DNA of 64,000 nt from Sphingobacterium sp. SRCM116780 (GCF_021442025.1 NZ_CP090446.1:2418001-2482000); one strand, 5' to 3'. Positions 1 through 9,446 are shown, counted from the first letter of the stretch. Translations and numbers: made by a program. The notes: generated by a model from the sequence alone, not told the origin.

Positions 1-2
1 AT

Positions 3-1187
3 GGTGCTGAACCGACTTCTGGTATGGCAAGAGAACGTATACATATCGATGGTGTATATCCTGAAAATGATCAAAATGTCATTACCATTGGTGGTAGTGG
101 TTTTGGTCTAATGGGGCTCCTCGTGGGTATTGAACGCCAATTTATTCCAAAACAAGAGGGCGAAAATCGTATTGCAAAAATCTTAGATTACCTTAAAAAA
201 GCTGACCGTTTCCACGGGGCTTGGTCTCATTGGTATGAGGGTCCTACAGGCAAGGTAAAATCATTTAGTAAACAAGATGATGGAGCTGATGTTGTAGAAA
301 CAGCTTTCATGGCACAAGCATTGATTTGTGTACGTGAATATTATAAAAATGGTACAGCAAGCCAACAGAACATGGCGAAACAGGCTGATATGCTTTGGAA
401 AGACATCGATTGGAATTTCTTCCGAAATGAAAAAGATGTCCTTTATTGGCATTGGAGTCCTACTTATGGCTGGGGAATGAACCATGCTATTCAAGGTTAT
501 GATGAATGCTTGATTACTTATATTCTAGCTGCATCCTCCCCTACTTTTGCGATTCCCGCTGATACTTATCATAAAGGATGGGCTCGAAGCGGAGCAATTG
601 TTAGCAAGGAAACAAAATTTGGAATTCCTTTGGTACTCAAACACAATGCATCTCCAAATGCTGTTGGTCCACTATTCTGGGAACACTACTCGTATTTAGG
701 ATTAAATCCAAAAGGATTAAAAGATCAGTATGCGCATTACTGGGATGTTGTGAGCAACCACACAAAAATTAATATTGCTTATGCCAATCAAAATCCAAAA
801 AATTATGTGGGATATGGTGGTGATAAAGGTTGGGGACTAACCGCAAGTTATTCGATTAAAGGATATGACGCTCACCATCCTGATAATGATCATGGTGTCA
901 TCAGCCCAACGGCAGCACTTTCTTCTATCGCCTATACACCAAAAGAAAGTCTGGCATTTGCTCATTATCTATATGAACATCTAGGTTCAAAAACTTGGGG
1001 AAAATATGGATTCTATGACGCCTATAGCGAAACGGCAAATTGGTATCCACAACGTTATTTAGCCATTGATCAAGGTCCTATTCTGGTTATGATTGAAAAC
1101 TATAGATCTGGTTTGATGTGGAAATTGTTTATGGGTGCCCCTGATGTACAACAGGGATTAAATAAATTAGGTTTTACTACTGAATAG
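3..1187 (+). CDS. GH144-type glycoamylase-like glucanase (5' end outside window)
   Basis: The reading frame is open from base 3, so the gene starts upstream of the window. The first ATG in frame (base 24) is internal, because the residues before it (GAEPTSG) continue the conserved family sequence. The protein matches the glycoamylase-like domain (PF10091), CAZy family GH144, whose characterised Bacteroidota members are endo-beta-1,2-glucanases or sophorose-releasing enzymes. Visible hallmarks are the Gly-rich ITIGGSGFGLMG segment, the WSHWYEGPTG segment, the Trp-rich WHWSPTYGWGMNHAIQGYDE stretch and the C-terminal AIDQGPILVMIENYRSGLMW stretch. It is followed closely by GH43 and GH3 genes on the same strand, so it is probably part of one operon for breaking down an external glucan. 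Substrate assignment is inference from the family and the GH3 neighbour. Confidence 0.85.
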   Translation, partial: GAEPTSGMARERIHIDGVYPENDQNVITIGGSGFGLMGLLVGIERQFIPKQEGENRIAKILDYLKKADRFHGAWSHWYEGPTGKVKSFSKQDDGADVVETAFMAQALICVREYYKNGTASQQNMAKQADMLWKDIDWNFFRNEKDVLYWHWSPTYGWGMNHAIQGYDECLITYILAASSPTFAIPADTYHKGWARSGAIVSKETKFGIPLVLKHNASPNAVGPLFWEHYSYLGLNPKGLKDQYAHYWDVVSNHTKINIAYANQNPKNYVGYGGDKGWGLTASYSIKGYDAHHPDNDHGVISPTAALSSIAYTPKESLAFAHYLYEHLGSKTWGKYGFYDAYSETANWYPQRYLAIDQGPILVMIENYRSGLMWKLFMGAPDVQQGLNKLGFTTE

Positions 1188-1195
1188 TTTTGAAT

Positions 1196-2959
1196 ATGAA
1201 ATGGATCCGAGTTACGTTTCTAGTAAGTATACTATTTTTGCTTTCTACACAGGGAAAAGCACAAGAACAACAAAAGACCTATTGTAATCCTATTAATTTA
1301 GATTATGCCTATATACCTATCCCTAATTTTTCTGAATGGGGCAGGCATCGTGCAACTGCTGATCCTATGATTGTGAACTATAAAGGTGATTATTATCTAT
1401 TCAGTACCAATCAATGGGGCTATTGGTGGAGTCCAGATCTATCACAATGGAATTTTGTGTCTAAGAAATTTCTACGGTCTTGGAATGGCAAAGTTTATGA
1501 TGAGTTATGTGCTCCTGCCGTAGGTATTGTTGGAGATACTTTGCTGGTGTTTGGATCTACGTATACAGACAAATTCAGCATTTGGATGAGTACAAATCCC
1601 AAGGCCAATGAATGGAAACCTTTGGTGGACTCGTTTGCTATAGGGGGATGGGATCCTGATTTTTTTACGGATGATAATGGTCGGTTCTATATGTACAATG
1701 GTAGTAGCAATCGTTACCCTTTGTATGGAATTGAATTAAATCGAAAAACTATGGCGCCTATTGGCACCAGAAAAGAACTGTTATCGTTAGATGATTGGCG
1801 ATACGGATGGCAACGTTTTGGCGAAAATATGGATAATACTTTTCTGGATCCTTTTTTAGAAGGAGCACATATGACCAAGCATAATGGGAAATACTACTTT
1901 CAATTTGCTGGCCCGGGAACAGAATTTAGTGGTTATGCTGATGGTGTGGCCGTTGGTGATACACCATTGGGTCCATTTGTATTGCAGTCGGATCCATTAA
2001 GCTATAAACCTGGAGGATTTGCTCGAGGCGCTGGACATGGGTCTACTTTCCAGGATAATGAAAAAAATTACTGGCATGTTTCCACCATTACGTTAGGAGT
2101 CAAAAACAATTTCGAACGTAGATTGGGCATCTGGCCAGCAGGTTTTGATCAGGATGGTGTCATGTTTACCAATACAGCTTTTGGAGATTATCCACATTAT
2201 TTGCCAAATGGTTCCGGTGATCATCTTAAAAGTCGTTTTACTGGATGGATGCTCCTCAATTATAATAAACCTATACAGGTTTCATCCACTTTCGCCGCAA
2301 ATTACGGACCTAACAATGCGGTAGATGAAAGTATGAAAACATATTGGAGCGCATCTTCAGGGAATAAAGGAGAATGGATACAGACTGATCTTGGCAAAAT
2401 ATCAACAGTAAAAGCTGTTCAGATTAACTACGCTGACCAAGATGTCGATAGTTCTTTCCTTGGAAAACAAGTCAATATATACCATCAGTATGTGCTATAT
2501 GCTTCCTTAGATGGTAAAAAATGGCAAGTTATAGTAGATAAAAGCAAAAATAAAACGGATGTCCCACATGATTATGTGGCTTTATCAAAAACTGTTCAGG
2601 CACGTTACATCAAATTAGAAAATATACATATGCCTTCTGGTAAATTTGCGATCTCTGGTTTACGTGTATTTGGTAATGGTAACGGTGAAAAGCCTGAGCA
2701 AGTAAAACAATTTTTCGTTATGCGAACGGAAAAAGATAAACGTAGTGCCTGGATCAAGTGGCAACCTGTAGATGATGCCTATGCATATAATATCTATACA
2801 GGTTTAGCACCAGATAAACTCTATAATTGTATCATGGTACATAATGCAAATGAATACTATTATAAAGCAATGGATAGTCAAAAGCCTTATTATTTTACAA
2901 TAGAGGCGATCAATGAAAACGGTGTGTCCTTACGACATGAAATTATAAAAATAGATTAA
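1196..2959 (+). CDS. Secreted GH43-like glycosidase with discoidin (F5/8C) and Fn3-like domains
   Basis: An N-terminal signal peptide (MKWIRVTFLVSILFLLSTQG, then KAQ) precedes a five-bladed propeller domain of GH43 type (about residues 30-355). Candidate catalytic acids lie in TADPMIV, in GGWDPDFF and in FLEGAHMTKHNGKYYF. A discoidin/F5-8 type C module follows (about 360-490: VSSTFAANYGPNNAVDES, then GEWIQTDLGK), and a C-terminal fibronectin-III-like region. The discoidin module suggests glycan binding. The frame also opens with a TTG at 1190, but the ATG at 1196 gives the better signal peptide. The gene starts 8 bases after the GH144 stop, and the GH3 ATG follows one base after its own stop, so the three are probably one transcript. 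GH43 subfamily and substrate cannot be fixed from sequence alone. Confidence 0.82.
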   Translation: MKWIRVTFLVSILFLLSTQGKAQEQQKTYCNPINLDYAYIPIPNFSEWGRHRATADPMIVNYKGDYYLFSTNQWGYWWSPDLSQWNFVSKKFLRSWNGKVYDELCAPAVGIVGDTLLVFGSTYTDKFSIWMSTNPKANEWKPLVDSFAIGGWDPDFFTDDNGRFYMYNGSSNRYPLYGIELNRKTMAPIGTRKELLSLDDWRYGWQRFGENMDNTFLDPFLEGAHMTKHNGKYYFQFAGPGTEFSGYADGVAVGDTPLGPFVLQSDPLSYKPGGFARGAGHGSTFQDNEKNYWHVSTITLGVKNNFERRLGIWPAGFDQDGVMFTNTAFGDYPHYLPNGSGDHLKSRFTGWMLLNYNKPIQVSSTFAANYGPNNAVDESMKTYWSASSGNKGEWIQTDLGKISTVKAVQINYADQDVDSSFLGKQVNIYHQYVLYASLDGKKWQVIVDKSKNKTDVPHDYVALSKTVQARYIKLENIHMPSGKFAISGLRVFGNGNGEKPEQVKQFFVMRTEKDKRSAWIKWQPVDDAYAYNIYTGLAPDKLYNCIMVHNANEYYYKAMDSQKPYYFTIEAINENGVSLRHEIIKID

Positions 2960-2960
2960 G

Positions 2961-5237
2961 ATGAAAAAATGGTTGGTAACCTCAATTTTAACGGTGTCTA
3001 CAGCTTTCACAACTTTTGCTCAAGATCATAAAATGGATAAATTCATTTTGGACTTAATGAACAAAATGACTGTGGAAGAGAAGATTGGACAGTTAAATTT
3101 GGTAACAGGTGGTGAAGCGGTAACGGGAACATCTGTCAGTACAGGTGTAGAATCTAAAATCAAAGCTGGTCAGATTGGTGGAATATTCAGCATGAGTACA
3201 CCATCAAAAATTAGAGCTACACAGGAATTAGCAATTAAACAATCACGTCTGAAAATTCCGATTATATTTGGAATGGATGTAATACATGGTTATAAAACCT
3301 TATTTCCAATACCACTTGGTTTAGCTGCGACTTGGGATATTGGATTAATTCAAGAAACAGCTCGTATTGCCGCAACAGAAGCAGCGGCTGATGGGATCAA
3401 TTGGACATTCTCCCCTATGGTCGATATTTCCCGTGATCCCAGATGGGGGCGTTTCTCTGAAGGTAGTGGCGAAGATCCTTATTTAGGTTCTCGTATAGCG
3501 GAGGCCATGGTAAAAGGATATCAAGGGGATGATTTAAAAGCGATCAATACACTTATGGCATGTGTCAAACACTTTGCCCTATATGGTGCTGCAGAATCGG
3601 GTCGGGATTACAACACGACTGATATGAGTTTACATCGGATGTATAATGAGTATTTCCCTCCTTATAAAGCAGCGATTGATGCTGGAGCGGGTACGGTTAT
3701 GACTTCTTTCAATGACATCAATGGTGTTCCCGCAACAGCGAATCATTGGTTAGTTACCGATGTGCTTCGCAAACAATGGGGATTTAAAGGGATGGTCGTG
3801 ACCGATTACACGGGTGTGAATGAATTGATGGCCCATGGGTTGGGAGACTTGCAGCAAGTATCAGCGCTATCTTTACAGGCTGGAGTGGATATGGATATGG
3901 TTGGGGAAGGTTTTCTGACGACTTTAAAGAAGTCTTTACAAGAGGATAAGGTAAAAATGGCCGACATTGACAGAGCTTGTCGCAATATTTTAGAGGCTAA
4001 ATACAAACTAGGTTTATTTGACGATCCTTATCGGTATTGTAATGAAGAGCGTGCAAAAAAAGAAATTTTGAGTGCTGATCATCTTCAAAAAACACGTGAA
4101 GTTGCTGGTAAGTCATTTGTTTTATTAAAAAATGATAACCAAACTCTTCCTTTAGCAAAAAAAGGTAAAGTAGCTTTAATCGGCCCCTTGGGTAATACAG
4201 GCAGTAATATGCCTGGAACCTGGAGTGTGAGTGCTGATCTTGCGAAAACCCCTTCCCTACTTCAAGGGATGCGGGACGCACTAGGTAAACAAGTGGATAT
4301 ATCTTACACTTTGGGTAGTAATCTATTGGAAGATGCCACATACCAAGAGCGGGCAACGATGTTTGGTCGTACAATCCCTCGCGATGAGCGCGATGAAGCC
4401 AGCTTGATTCAAGAAGCAGTTGAAGCTGCAAATCATGCTGATGTCGTAGTTGCTGCATTGGGAGAAAGTTCTGAAATGAGTGGAGAAAGCTCTAGCCGAA
4501 CAGAAATCGGGATACCTGCTATTCAACAAAGATTATTGCAAGCTTTACTAAAAACAGGAAAACCAGTTATTTTAGTTTTATTTACAGGTAGGCCGTTGAC
4601 CTTAACTTGGGAACAAGAGCATGTTCCTGCGATCTTAAATGTATGGTTTGGTGGTACAGAAACAGGAAAAGCAGTAGCTGATGTTTTGTTTGGGGATGTC
4701 AATCCTTCAGGTAAGTTACCTGCAACGTTTCCAAAGAATGTGGGTCAAATCCCGTTATATTATAATGCGAAACACACAGGTCGTCCATTAGATACTACGC
4801 CTTGGTTCCAAAAATTCAAATCAAACTATTTAGATGTGGATAATAACCCTCTTTACCCTTTTGGATTTGGTCTGAGTTATTCTTCCTTCCAATATGATCA
4901 TTTAAACGTAAGTCGCTCCGCATTTTCAAAAGGAGAAACGATACAAGTTTCTGTTGATGTTCAAAACACAGGTAAATATGATGGTGATGAAGTTGTACAA
5001 CTTTATATTCATGATCTAGTGGGTTCTGTAACACGTCCTGTAAAAGAATTGAAAGGTTTTCAGAAAGTCCATTTCAAAGCTGGAGAAAAGAAAACTATTA
5101 CTTTTCAGATCAGTGAAAATGATTTAAAATTCTATAATAATGAATTGCAATTCGTTTGTGAACCTGGACAGTTCGAGGTATTTATAGGTACAAATTCAAG
5201 AGATGTGTTGAAGGGTTCATTTGAATTCAAAAACTAA
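2961..5237 (+). CDS. bglX: Periplasmic/secreted GH3 beta-glucosidase (BglX type)
   Basis: A 758-residue GH3 enzyme with a signal peptide (MKKWLVTSILTVSTAFTTFA), an N-terminal TIM-barrel domain, a second alpha/beta sandwich and a C-terminal Fn3-like domain, the normal BglX architecture and length. The nucleophile Asp is in GMVVTDYTGVNE (about residue 282), the acid/base Glu is probably in ESSEMSGESSSRTEIG, and the KHF(A)LYG and RDPRWGRFSEGSGEDP motifs are intact. GH3 enzymes remove glucose from non-reducing ends. In Bacteroides, GH3 enzymes paired with GH144 prefer beta-1,2-gluco-oligosaccharides (sophorose), so that is a reasonable substrate guess here. It is the last gene of the presumed operon and is followed by a strong terminator. 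Confidence 0.9.
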   Translation: MKKWLVTSILTVSTAFTTFAQDHKMDKFILDLMNKMTVEEKIGQLNLVTGGEAVTGTSVSTGVESKIKAGQIGGIFSMSTPSKIRATQELAIKQSRLKIPIIFGMDVIHGYKTLFPIPLGLAATWDIGLIQETARIAATEAAADGINWTFSPMVDISRDPRWGRFSEGSGEDPYLGSRIAEAMVKGYQGDDLKAINTLMACVKHFALYGAAESGRDYNTTDMSLHRMYNEYFPPYKAAIDAGAGTVMTSFNDINGVPATANHWLVTDVLRKQWGFKGMVVTDYTGVNELMAHGLGDLQQVSALSLQAGVDMDMVGEGFLTTLKKSLQEDKVKMADIDRACRNILEAKYKLGLFDDPYRYCNEERAKKEILSADHLQKTREVAGKSFVLLKNDNQTLPLAKKGKVALIGPLGNTGSNMPGTWSVSADLAKTPSLLQGMRDALGKQVDISYTLGSNLLEDATYQERATMFGRTIPRDERDEASLIQEAVEAANHADVVVAALGESSEMSGESSSRTEIGIPAIQQRLLQALLKTGKPVILVLFTGRPLTLTWEQEHVPAILNVWFGGTETGKAVADVLFGDVNPSGKLPATFPKNVGQIPLYYNAKHTGRPLDTTPWFQKFKSNYLDVDNNPLYPFGFGLSYSSFQYDHLNVSRSAFSKGETIQVSVDVQNTGKYDGDEVVQLYIHDLVGSVTRPVKELKGFQKVHFKAGEKKTITFQISENDLKFYNNELQFVCEPGQFEVFIGTNSRDVLKGSFEFKN

Positions 5238-5255
5238 TTTACGCTTCTTATAAAC

Positions 5256-5288
5256 AAAAAAAAGCAGAACGATGTTCTGCTTTTTTTT
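5256..5288. terminator. Bidirectional intrinsic terminator between GH3 and LtaS-like genes
   Basis: A perfect 7-bp stem GCAGAAC/GTTCTGC (5264-5270 and 5274-5280) with a 3-base loop is flanked by an A tract on the left and a T tract on the right. It can stop transcription from both convergent genes. Confidence 0.85.
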
Positions 5289-5300
5289 GTTTACTTCAAT

Positions 5301-7232
5301 TTAATGGCCATCGTAAATGAGCTTATTTCCAATCATCCGATTATTGTATTGTTGTTGAAAGGCTTTAAATTTAGTTTCCATTGTATCCAGTACGACAGGA
5401 TGTTCATTTAGCAAGTCCTTCTTCATGAATCGATCTTCTTTTAGATTATGTAACGAAACATTTTTTGTTCCATCGTTAATCAGTAAATAATCTTTATAAT
5501 AGAAATTATAGGTTCCTGCATTGTTATTTACGACAAAGTTTTCCTTTGTTGGATTCAAGGCATCAAAGCCAAATGCAAAATACGGTTTATCGTAGTTCAA
5601 ATAATTCAATACAGTTGGCATAATATCAATCTGCTGTGCCAACTTATCAGCCCTACCCCTTAACTCTCCTCCAGGCGTATAGAGGATAATTGGAATAGCA
5701 AAACTATTGGCTGCAGTTTTGTATTCTGGCAATGCACTTACAGTAGCATGATCCGCACAAATCACAAACAATGTATTTTTGTACCAAGGCATAGTAGCGG
5801 CAGTTTTGAAAAATTGTCTTAACGCATTGTCGGTATAACCTATAGGCTCTTGTACAGGAAGTTCTCCTTTCGGAAATACACCTTGATATTTTTCAGGCAC
5901 CTTAAACGGATGATGTGAGGACAATGAAAAGAAACTTGCAAAAAAAGGCTGTTTAAAAGTATTGATTTTATTGGCCATAAATTGCATAAAAGGTTCATCC
6001 CAAATTCCCCAAATACCATCGAAGTCTGCATCATTATTGTATTCATTCTTACCAAAATAATGCTGAATACCCGCTAATTTCATATATGCCGAAAAGCCCA
6101 TGCTACCATTTGGAGCGCCATGAAAGAAGGCTGTTTCATAGCCCTCGTCTCCCAATAATTTCGCGATACTCGTTGTTTTGTTACCTGAATAAACCGATAA
6201 TACAAAAGGTTCTCCTACAGAAGGAACTCCTGTGATGACAGATGGTAATGCATCGATTGATTTACGCCCATTGGCATATGTATGCTCAAAGGTATAGCCT
6301 TCTCGAATCAAAGAGTCCAAGAAAGGTGTAAATCCTTTGTAATTTCCTCCCTGAATATCTTTATTCAGTTCACCAAAATGTTCTTTGGCAAAACTTTCCA
6401 AAATCAAGAAAACCACATTCATTTTTTTGAAAGGGACTTTACTTTGTGGATAATGGATAGGATTATAAATGGCTGCAATCTCTTGATCAGAGTAGATATG
6501 AATGGGTTTTAAATTCACCGCTTTCAGCGTTTTCATTAAGCTAAAGGGGGTATTTAAAACAATATTCATCTCTTCTGGATTGATTACATAATCCCCGGCA
6601 TTACTCAATGTAATCGGTCTTGTACTGTGTGCCCATCCACCACGAACTCCCCCTATAAAAAGAAAAATAGCAAATAAAAACATAACCGATTGCAGGCTAT
6701 AGGTCGTCCATTTAAACGATACAGGACGTAGCACTTGCACGAGATGATATAATTTGATTAAACCATATACCAATAACGCAAATAGGATGAAGAGATACCA
6801 ATAATCCAAACAGAAATCAAAGGCTAATTTCAGGAGATTTTCTTCATGTGCAAATTGATCAAATACGGTTCCTGTAGTACGTTTTAGGGTAAATGGGTAG
6901 TAAGCGAAATCAGCCAAATTTAAGGCTATACCTATAGCATTAGTGACAATAAAGATCCATTTCGCTACTTTTTGATACGTAAGATTATACTTAAATGGTG
7001 CTGGTATGATCTGTAACAGAATATAAAGGGCATTCAAATATAGCAATGCGACAAGATCAAACTTAACACCTCCCCATAGCATAAATAAAAGACGCTCTGT
7101 ACTGATATTGGGAAATAAAGAGTGATTGATCCAATAAAAACCTAGTCTTAGAAAACAGTAAATCAATAACAAGAATAGGAATCGGATCACTAATCCTACA
7201 TATGGTGCAAATGGACCTTTCAACTTTATCAT
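5301..7232 (-). CDS. LtaS/OpgB-like membrane phosphoglycerol transferase or sulfatase-family enzyme (second gene of pair)
   Basis: A 643-residue protein with about five N-terminal membrane helices (residues 1-195) and a large C-terminal alkaline-phosphatase/sulfatase-superfamily domain facing the periplasm. Metal-binding and catalytic positions are visible: the Glu of VVFLILESFAKEHFGE, a likely nucleophile Ser in YANGRKSIDALPS, SSHHPFKVPEKY, and the Asp-His of FVICADHATVS. This is the layout of lipoteichoic acid synthase and of OpgB, which move phosphoglycerol from phosphatidylglycerol to a polymer or glucan. Gram-negative Bacteroidota have no lipoteichoic acid, so the acceptor is unknown. 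It begins 9 bases after the stop of the paralogue 7242-9122 and is almost certainly cotranscribed with it. Confidence 0.8.
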   Translation of the reverse strand: MIKLKGPFAPYVGLVIRFLFLLLIYCFLRLGFYWINHSLFPNISTERLLFMLWGGVKFDLVALLYLNALYILLQIIPAPFKYNLTYQKVAKWIFIVTNAIGIALNLADFAYYPFTLKRTTGTVFDQFAHEENLLKLAFDFCLDYWYLFILFALLVYGLIKLYHLVQVLRPVSFKWTTYSLQSVMFLFAIFLFIGGVRGGWAHSTRPITLSNAGDYVINPEEMNIVLNTPFSLMKTLKAVNLKPIHIYSDQEIAAIYNPIHYPQSKVPFKKMNVVFLILESFAKEHFGELNKDIQGGNYKGFTPFLDSLIREGYTFEHTYANGRKSIDALPSVITGVPSVGEPFVLSVYSGNKTTSIAKLLGDEGYETAFFHGAPNGSMGFSAYMKLAGIQHYFGKNEYNNDADFDGIWGIWDEPFMQFMANKINTFKQPFFASFFSLSSHHPFKVPEKYQGVFPKGELPVQEPIGYTDNALRQFFKTAATMPWYKNTLFVICADHATVSALPEYKTAANSFAIPIILYTPGGELRGRADKLAQQIDIMPTVLNYLNYDKPYFAFGFDALNPTKENFVVNNNAGTYNFYYKDYLLINDGTKNVSLHNLKEDRFMKKDLLNEHPVVLDTMETKFKAFQQQYNNRMIGNKLIYDGH

Positions 7233-7241
7233 TGTTTCTCG

Positions 7242-9122
7242 TTAATATTTTAAAAATTCTTTATAGACTTCTTGATAATAAGCTTTTCCAATATTCAATA
7301 AGCTATCTGTTTTTGCCGTTGAATAATGACTATTTTGTTTAAAATTGATAATTTTCCCCACATTATCAAAGCTCACCACCTGTTCTGGTGTAATAACTCC
7401 AAATGCATCTTTAGAATTATAAAATGCAATCTGAGGAGTTGTAGGATTAAACAAATCTCGACTCCAATGATATCTTGTGGAAGGAAGGTTTAATTGATGA
7501 AGCAGGGTGGCTACAATATCTGTTTGATTACCAATTCGATTAAATTTGCGTCCTCTAAACTCAGGTTTGATCACATCTCCAAAAAATAATAAGGGAATAT
7601 GGAAACGGTTAGGTTGTGACAATTCCCATTTTTCAGCAGGTAACCGATGTCCATGGTCAGCAACAACAACAAATAAAGTATTTTTATACCAACTTTTTGC
7701 TTTTGCTTGGTTAATGAAATCATAAACAACAGAATCAGTATAGTAGGCTGTACTTCTGAATTTATCCGCATTCGTTTTATCACCAAATTTATATCCATCT
7801 TTCAAATTAAAAGGTTCATGATTGATCAGGGTAAAAATGGTGGAAAAGAAAGGTTTTTGTTCGGTATCAAAATCATGCAACATACGATTTAGAACCACAT
7901 GATCATAAACTCCCCATGATGCTCGGTCTGCATCAACGCCAAAACTGGCATTATCAACGACCTTGGGAACTCCATGTGTTAACATGTACGATTTAAAATT
8001 GTAAAACTCACTTTGTCCTCCATGATAAAAAGAACCATGATAACCGGCTGTACTCAGTTCCTGACCTATAGCAGGTAGGTTTTCATGCTTATCAATATAT
8101 TTAATAATACTTTCGGGCCCCTGTGCAGGGAAAGCACTAAAAATACCGATCATTCCCTTATCCGATCGATCTGCAGCAGCATAGATATGATCGAAGAATA
8201 CACCTTGACCAATCAGTTTTTCAAAGTTTGGTGTAATTCCTTTTTCTCCCCCCATAGATTGAATCAAGTCCCCCACAAAACTTTCTAACATAACTACGAC
8301 AATATTTGGACGTTTTTCTGTCAGTATGGAGATAGAAGAATCAGGGTTTGCTTCAAAAGCTGGTTTTAAAACGGCTTGTAATTGTGCCTCATCCGCATAA
8401 AATGTATAGGGACTTTTTAAACGCGTACTCTTTGAAAAGTAATCTCGTAATAATGCCCATTGTGTATTTACAGCTGCATGATTATAAAAACTTTGTTCAG
8501 AATAATACGCTTTGCTTGGGTTTAAAGTTGCCCTTCCATAACCTCCTCGAATAAACGTGAATAATAATAAGGCACCAATAACAAATTTAATTCCATTCTG
8601 CCAAGGAGATTTGATATTATAGAAATGTACCTTTTTGAACATCCAACGATATAGAAAATACCCGACAACAATGCCTACGATCATACCAAAAATAGGGAAA
8701 AATATGGGGGTAGATTCTGCTGATGCAACAGCTCCGGAAGGTGATGCGAAAAAAGCATCAATAGCACGCTTCGAAATCTTGTCTCCCCATTCTCTATAAA
8801 TATTGATATTAATAAAGGAAACGACAAAATAAACAACTAATAATACTATAGTATAAATGTCTAGAACCTTTCTTTTGTAATGTACGTTTGGTAAAAATGA
8901 TAAAATGCAATACAGCAAAAAAGGAATGACACATAGATAAGATACTGCGGAAAAATCCAGGCTAAGCCCATGATAATAGATCTTGAATACCTCAGCAAAG
9001 TTTTTAAAACCTATTTTTTCGAAAAAACTAGCTATAAACAGCAATCGGTCGATGAAACATATAATGAGCCAAAATAAGAAGTATTGAGTTAATGCCTTTA
9101 ACTCATTGGCAATTCTATTCAT
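7242..9122 (-). CDS. LtaS/OpgB-like membrane phosphoglycerol transferase or sulfatase-family enzyme (first gene of pair)
   Basis: A 626-residue paralogue of the downstream gene, with the same arrangement: about five N-terminal membrane helices and a periplasmic sulfatase-like domain from about residue 270. Visible motifs are the metal-ligand Glu in IVVVMLESFVGDL, a candidate nucleophile Ser in YAAADRSDKGMIGIFSA, LINHEPFNLKDGY, and the VVVADHGHRLP metal site. It differs enough from its neighbour (for example DRSDKG against GRKSIDA around the nucleophile) that the two may act on different acceptors. It is first in the operon. A TACATTTG -7 box lies 23 bases before its start, with a cluster of palindromic sites just upstream. 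Confidence 0.8.
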   Translation of the reverse strand: MNRIANELKALTQYFLFWLIICFIDRLLFIASFFEKIGFKNFAEVFKIYYHGLSLDFSAVSYLCVIPFLLYCILSFLPNVHYKRKVLDIYTIVLLVVYFVVSFININIYREWGDKISKRAIDAFFASPSGAVASAESTPIFFPIFGMIVGIVVGYFLYRWMFKKVHFYNIKSPWQNGIKFVIGALLLFTFIRGGYGRATLNPSKAYYSEQSFYNHAAVNTQWALLRDYFSKSTRLKSPYTFYADEAQLQAVLKPAFEANPDSSISILTEKRPNIVVVMLESFVGDLIQSMGGEKGITPNFEKLIGQGVFFDHIYAAADRSDKGMIGIFSAFPAQGPESIIKYIDKHENLPAIGQELSTAGYHGSFYHGGQSEFYNFKSYMLTHGVPKVVDNASFGVDADRASWGVYDHVVLNRMLHDFDTEQKPFFSTIFTLINHEPFNLKDGYKFGDKTNADKFRSTAYYTDSVVYDFINQAKAKSWYKNTLFVVVADHGHRLPAEKWELSQPNRFHIPLLFFGDVIKPEFRGRKFNRIGNQTDIVATLLHQLNLPSTRYHWSRDLFNPTTPQIAFYNSKDAFGVITPEQVVSFDNVGKIINFKQNSHYSTAKTDSLLNIGKAYYQEVYKEFLKY

Positions 9123-9145
9123 TTTTAGTAATTATTTAAAACACG

Positions 9146-9153
9146 CAAATGTA
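9146..9153 (-). promoter_or_regulatory. -7 box TACATTTG for the LtaS-like operon
   Basis: On the minus strand this matches the Bacteroidota -7 consensus TAnnTTTG exactly and gives a short leader of about 15-20 bases before the start at 9122. No convincing -33 TTG is at the usual distance. Confidence 0.55.
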
Positions 9154-9183
9154 CGGTATTTCAATAATATTAGACGGATATGT

Positions 9184-9237
9184 TATGATAATATTATAAA
9201 AATATTATCATATGATAAATTTTATTTCCTTATCATA
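9184..9237. promoter_or_regulatory. Cluster of four TATGATAA / TTATCATA sites
   Basis: The 8-mer TATGATAA occurs at 9184-9191 and 9211-9218, and its reverse complement TTATCATA at 9205-9212 and 9230-9237. The first two form a 12-bp inverted repeat with a 5-base loop. The second and third form the 14-bp palindrome TTATCATATGATAA. They sit about 30 bases upstream of the -7 box of the LtaS-like operon, a typical place for an activator or repressor. The regulator is unknown. Confidence 0.5.
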
Positions 9238-9413
9238 GTAATCAACCCGCAATAACAATAAAATTCAAGTTATCAATACTTTACAGAAAGGCTGAAACAT
9301 CCTGCTCATTTTTTCTCCTTCATATTTTACTTATTCTAAATTATGCAGAAAAATCAGAGAAATAGCATTCATTAAATAGAAATATTAAAGTTCAATAAAA
9401 CAACTAAAATCAT

Positions 9414-9421
9414 TAAATTTG
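9414..9421 (+). promoter_or_regulatory. -7 box TAAATTTG for valS
   Basis: Exact TAnnTTTG match 25 bases before the valS ATG. The -33 element is not obvious. Confidence 0.55.
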
Positions 9422-9446
9422 CAAACGATTTTGAAAAAAAATTATC

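Larger units (their letters stand above)
9123..9446. other. Divergent intergenic region (LtaS-like operon / valS)
   Basis: 324 bases without a gene. It holds a promoter for each direction and an AT-rich cluster of TATGATAA sites, listed separately. No small gene or RNA signature was seen. Confidence 0.7.

Noticed and set aside
3997-4458. Long antisense frame (153 residues) inside the GH3 gene
   Set aside because: A shadow of the GH3 coding frame. The protein has no domain pattern, while GH3 is intact.
9123-9446. T-box-like leader for valS
   Set aside because: The -7 box leaves a leader of only about 20 bases, too short for a T box; this phylum is not known for T boxes.
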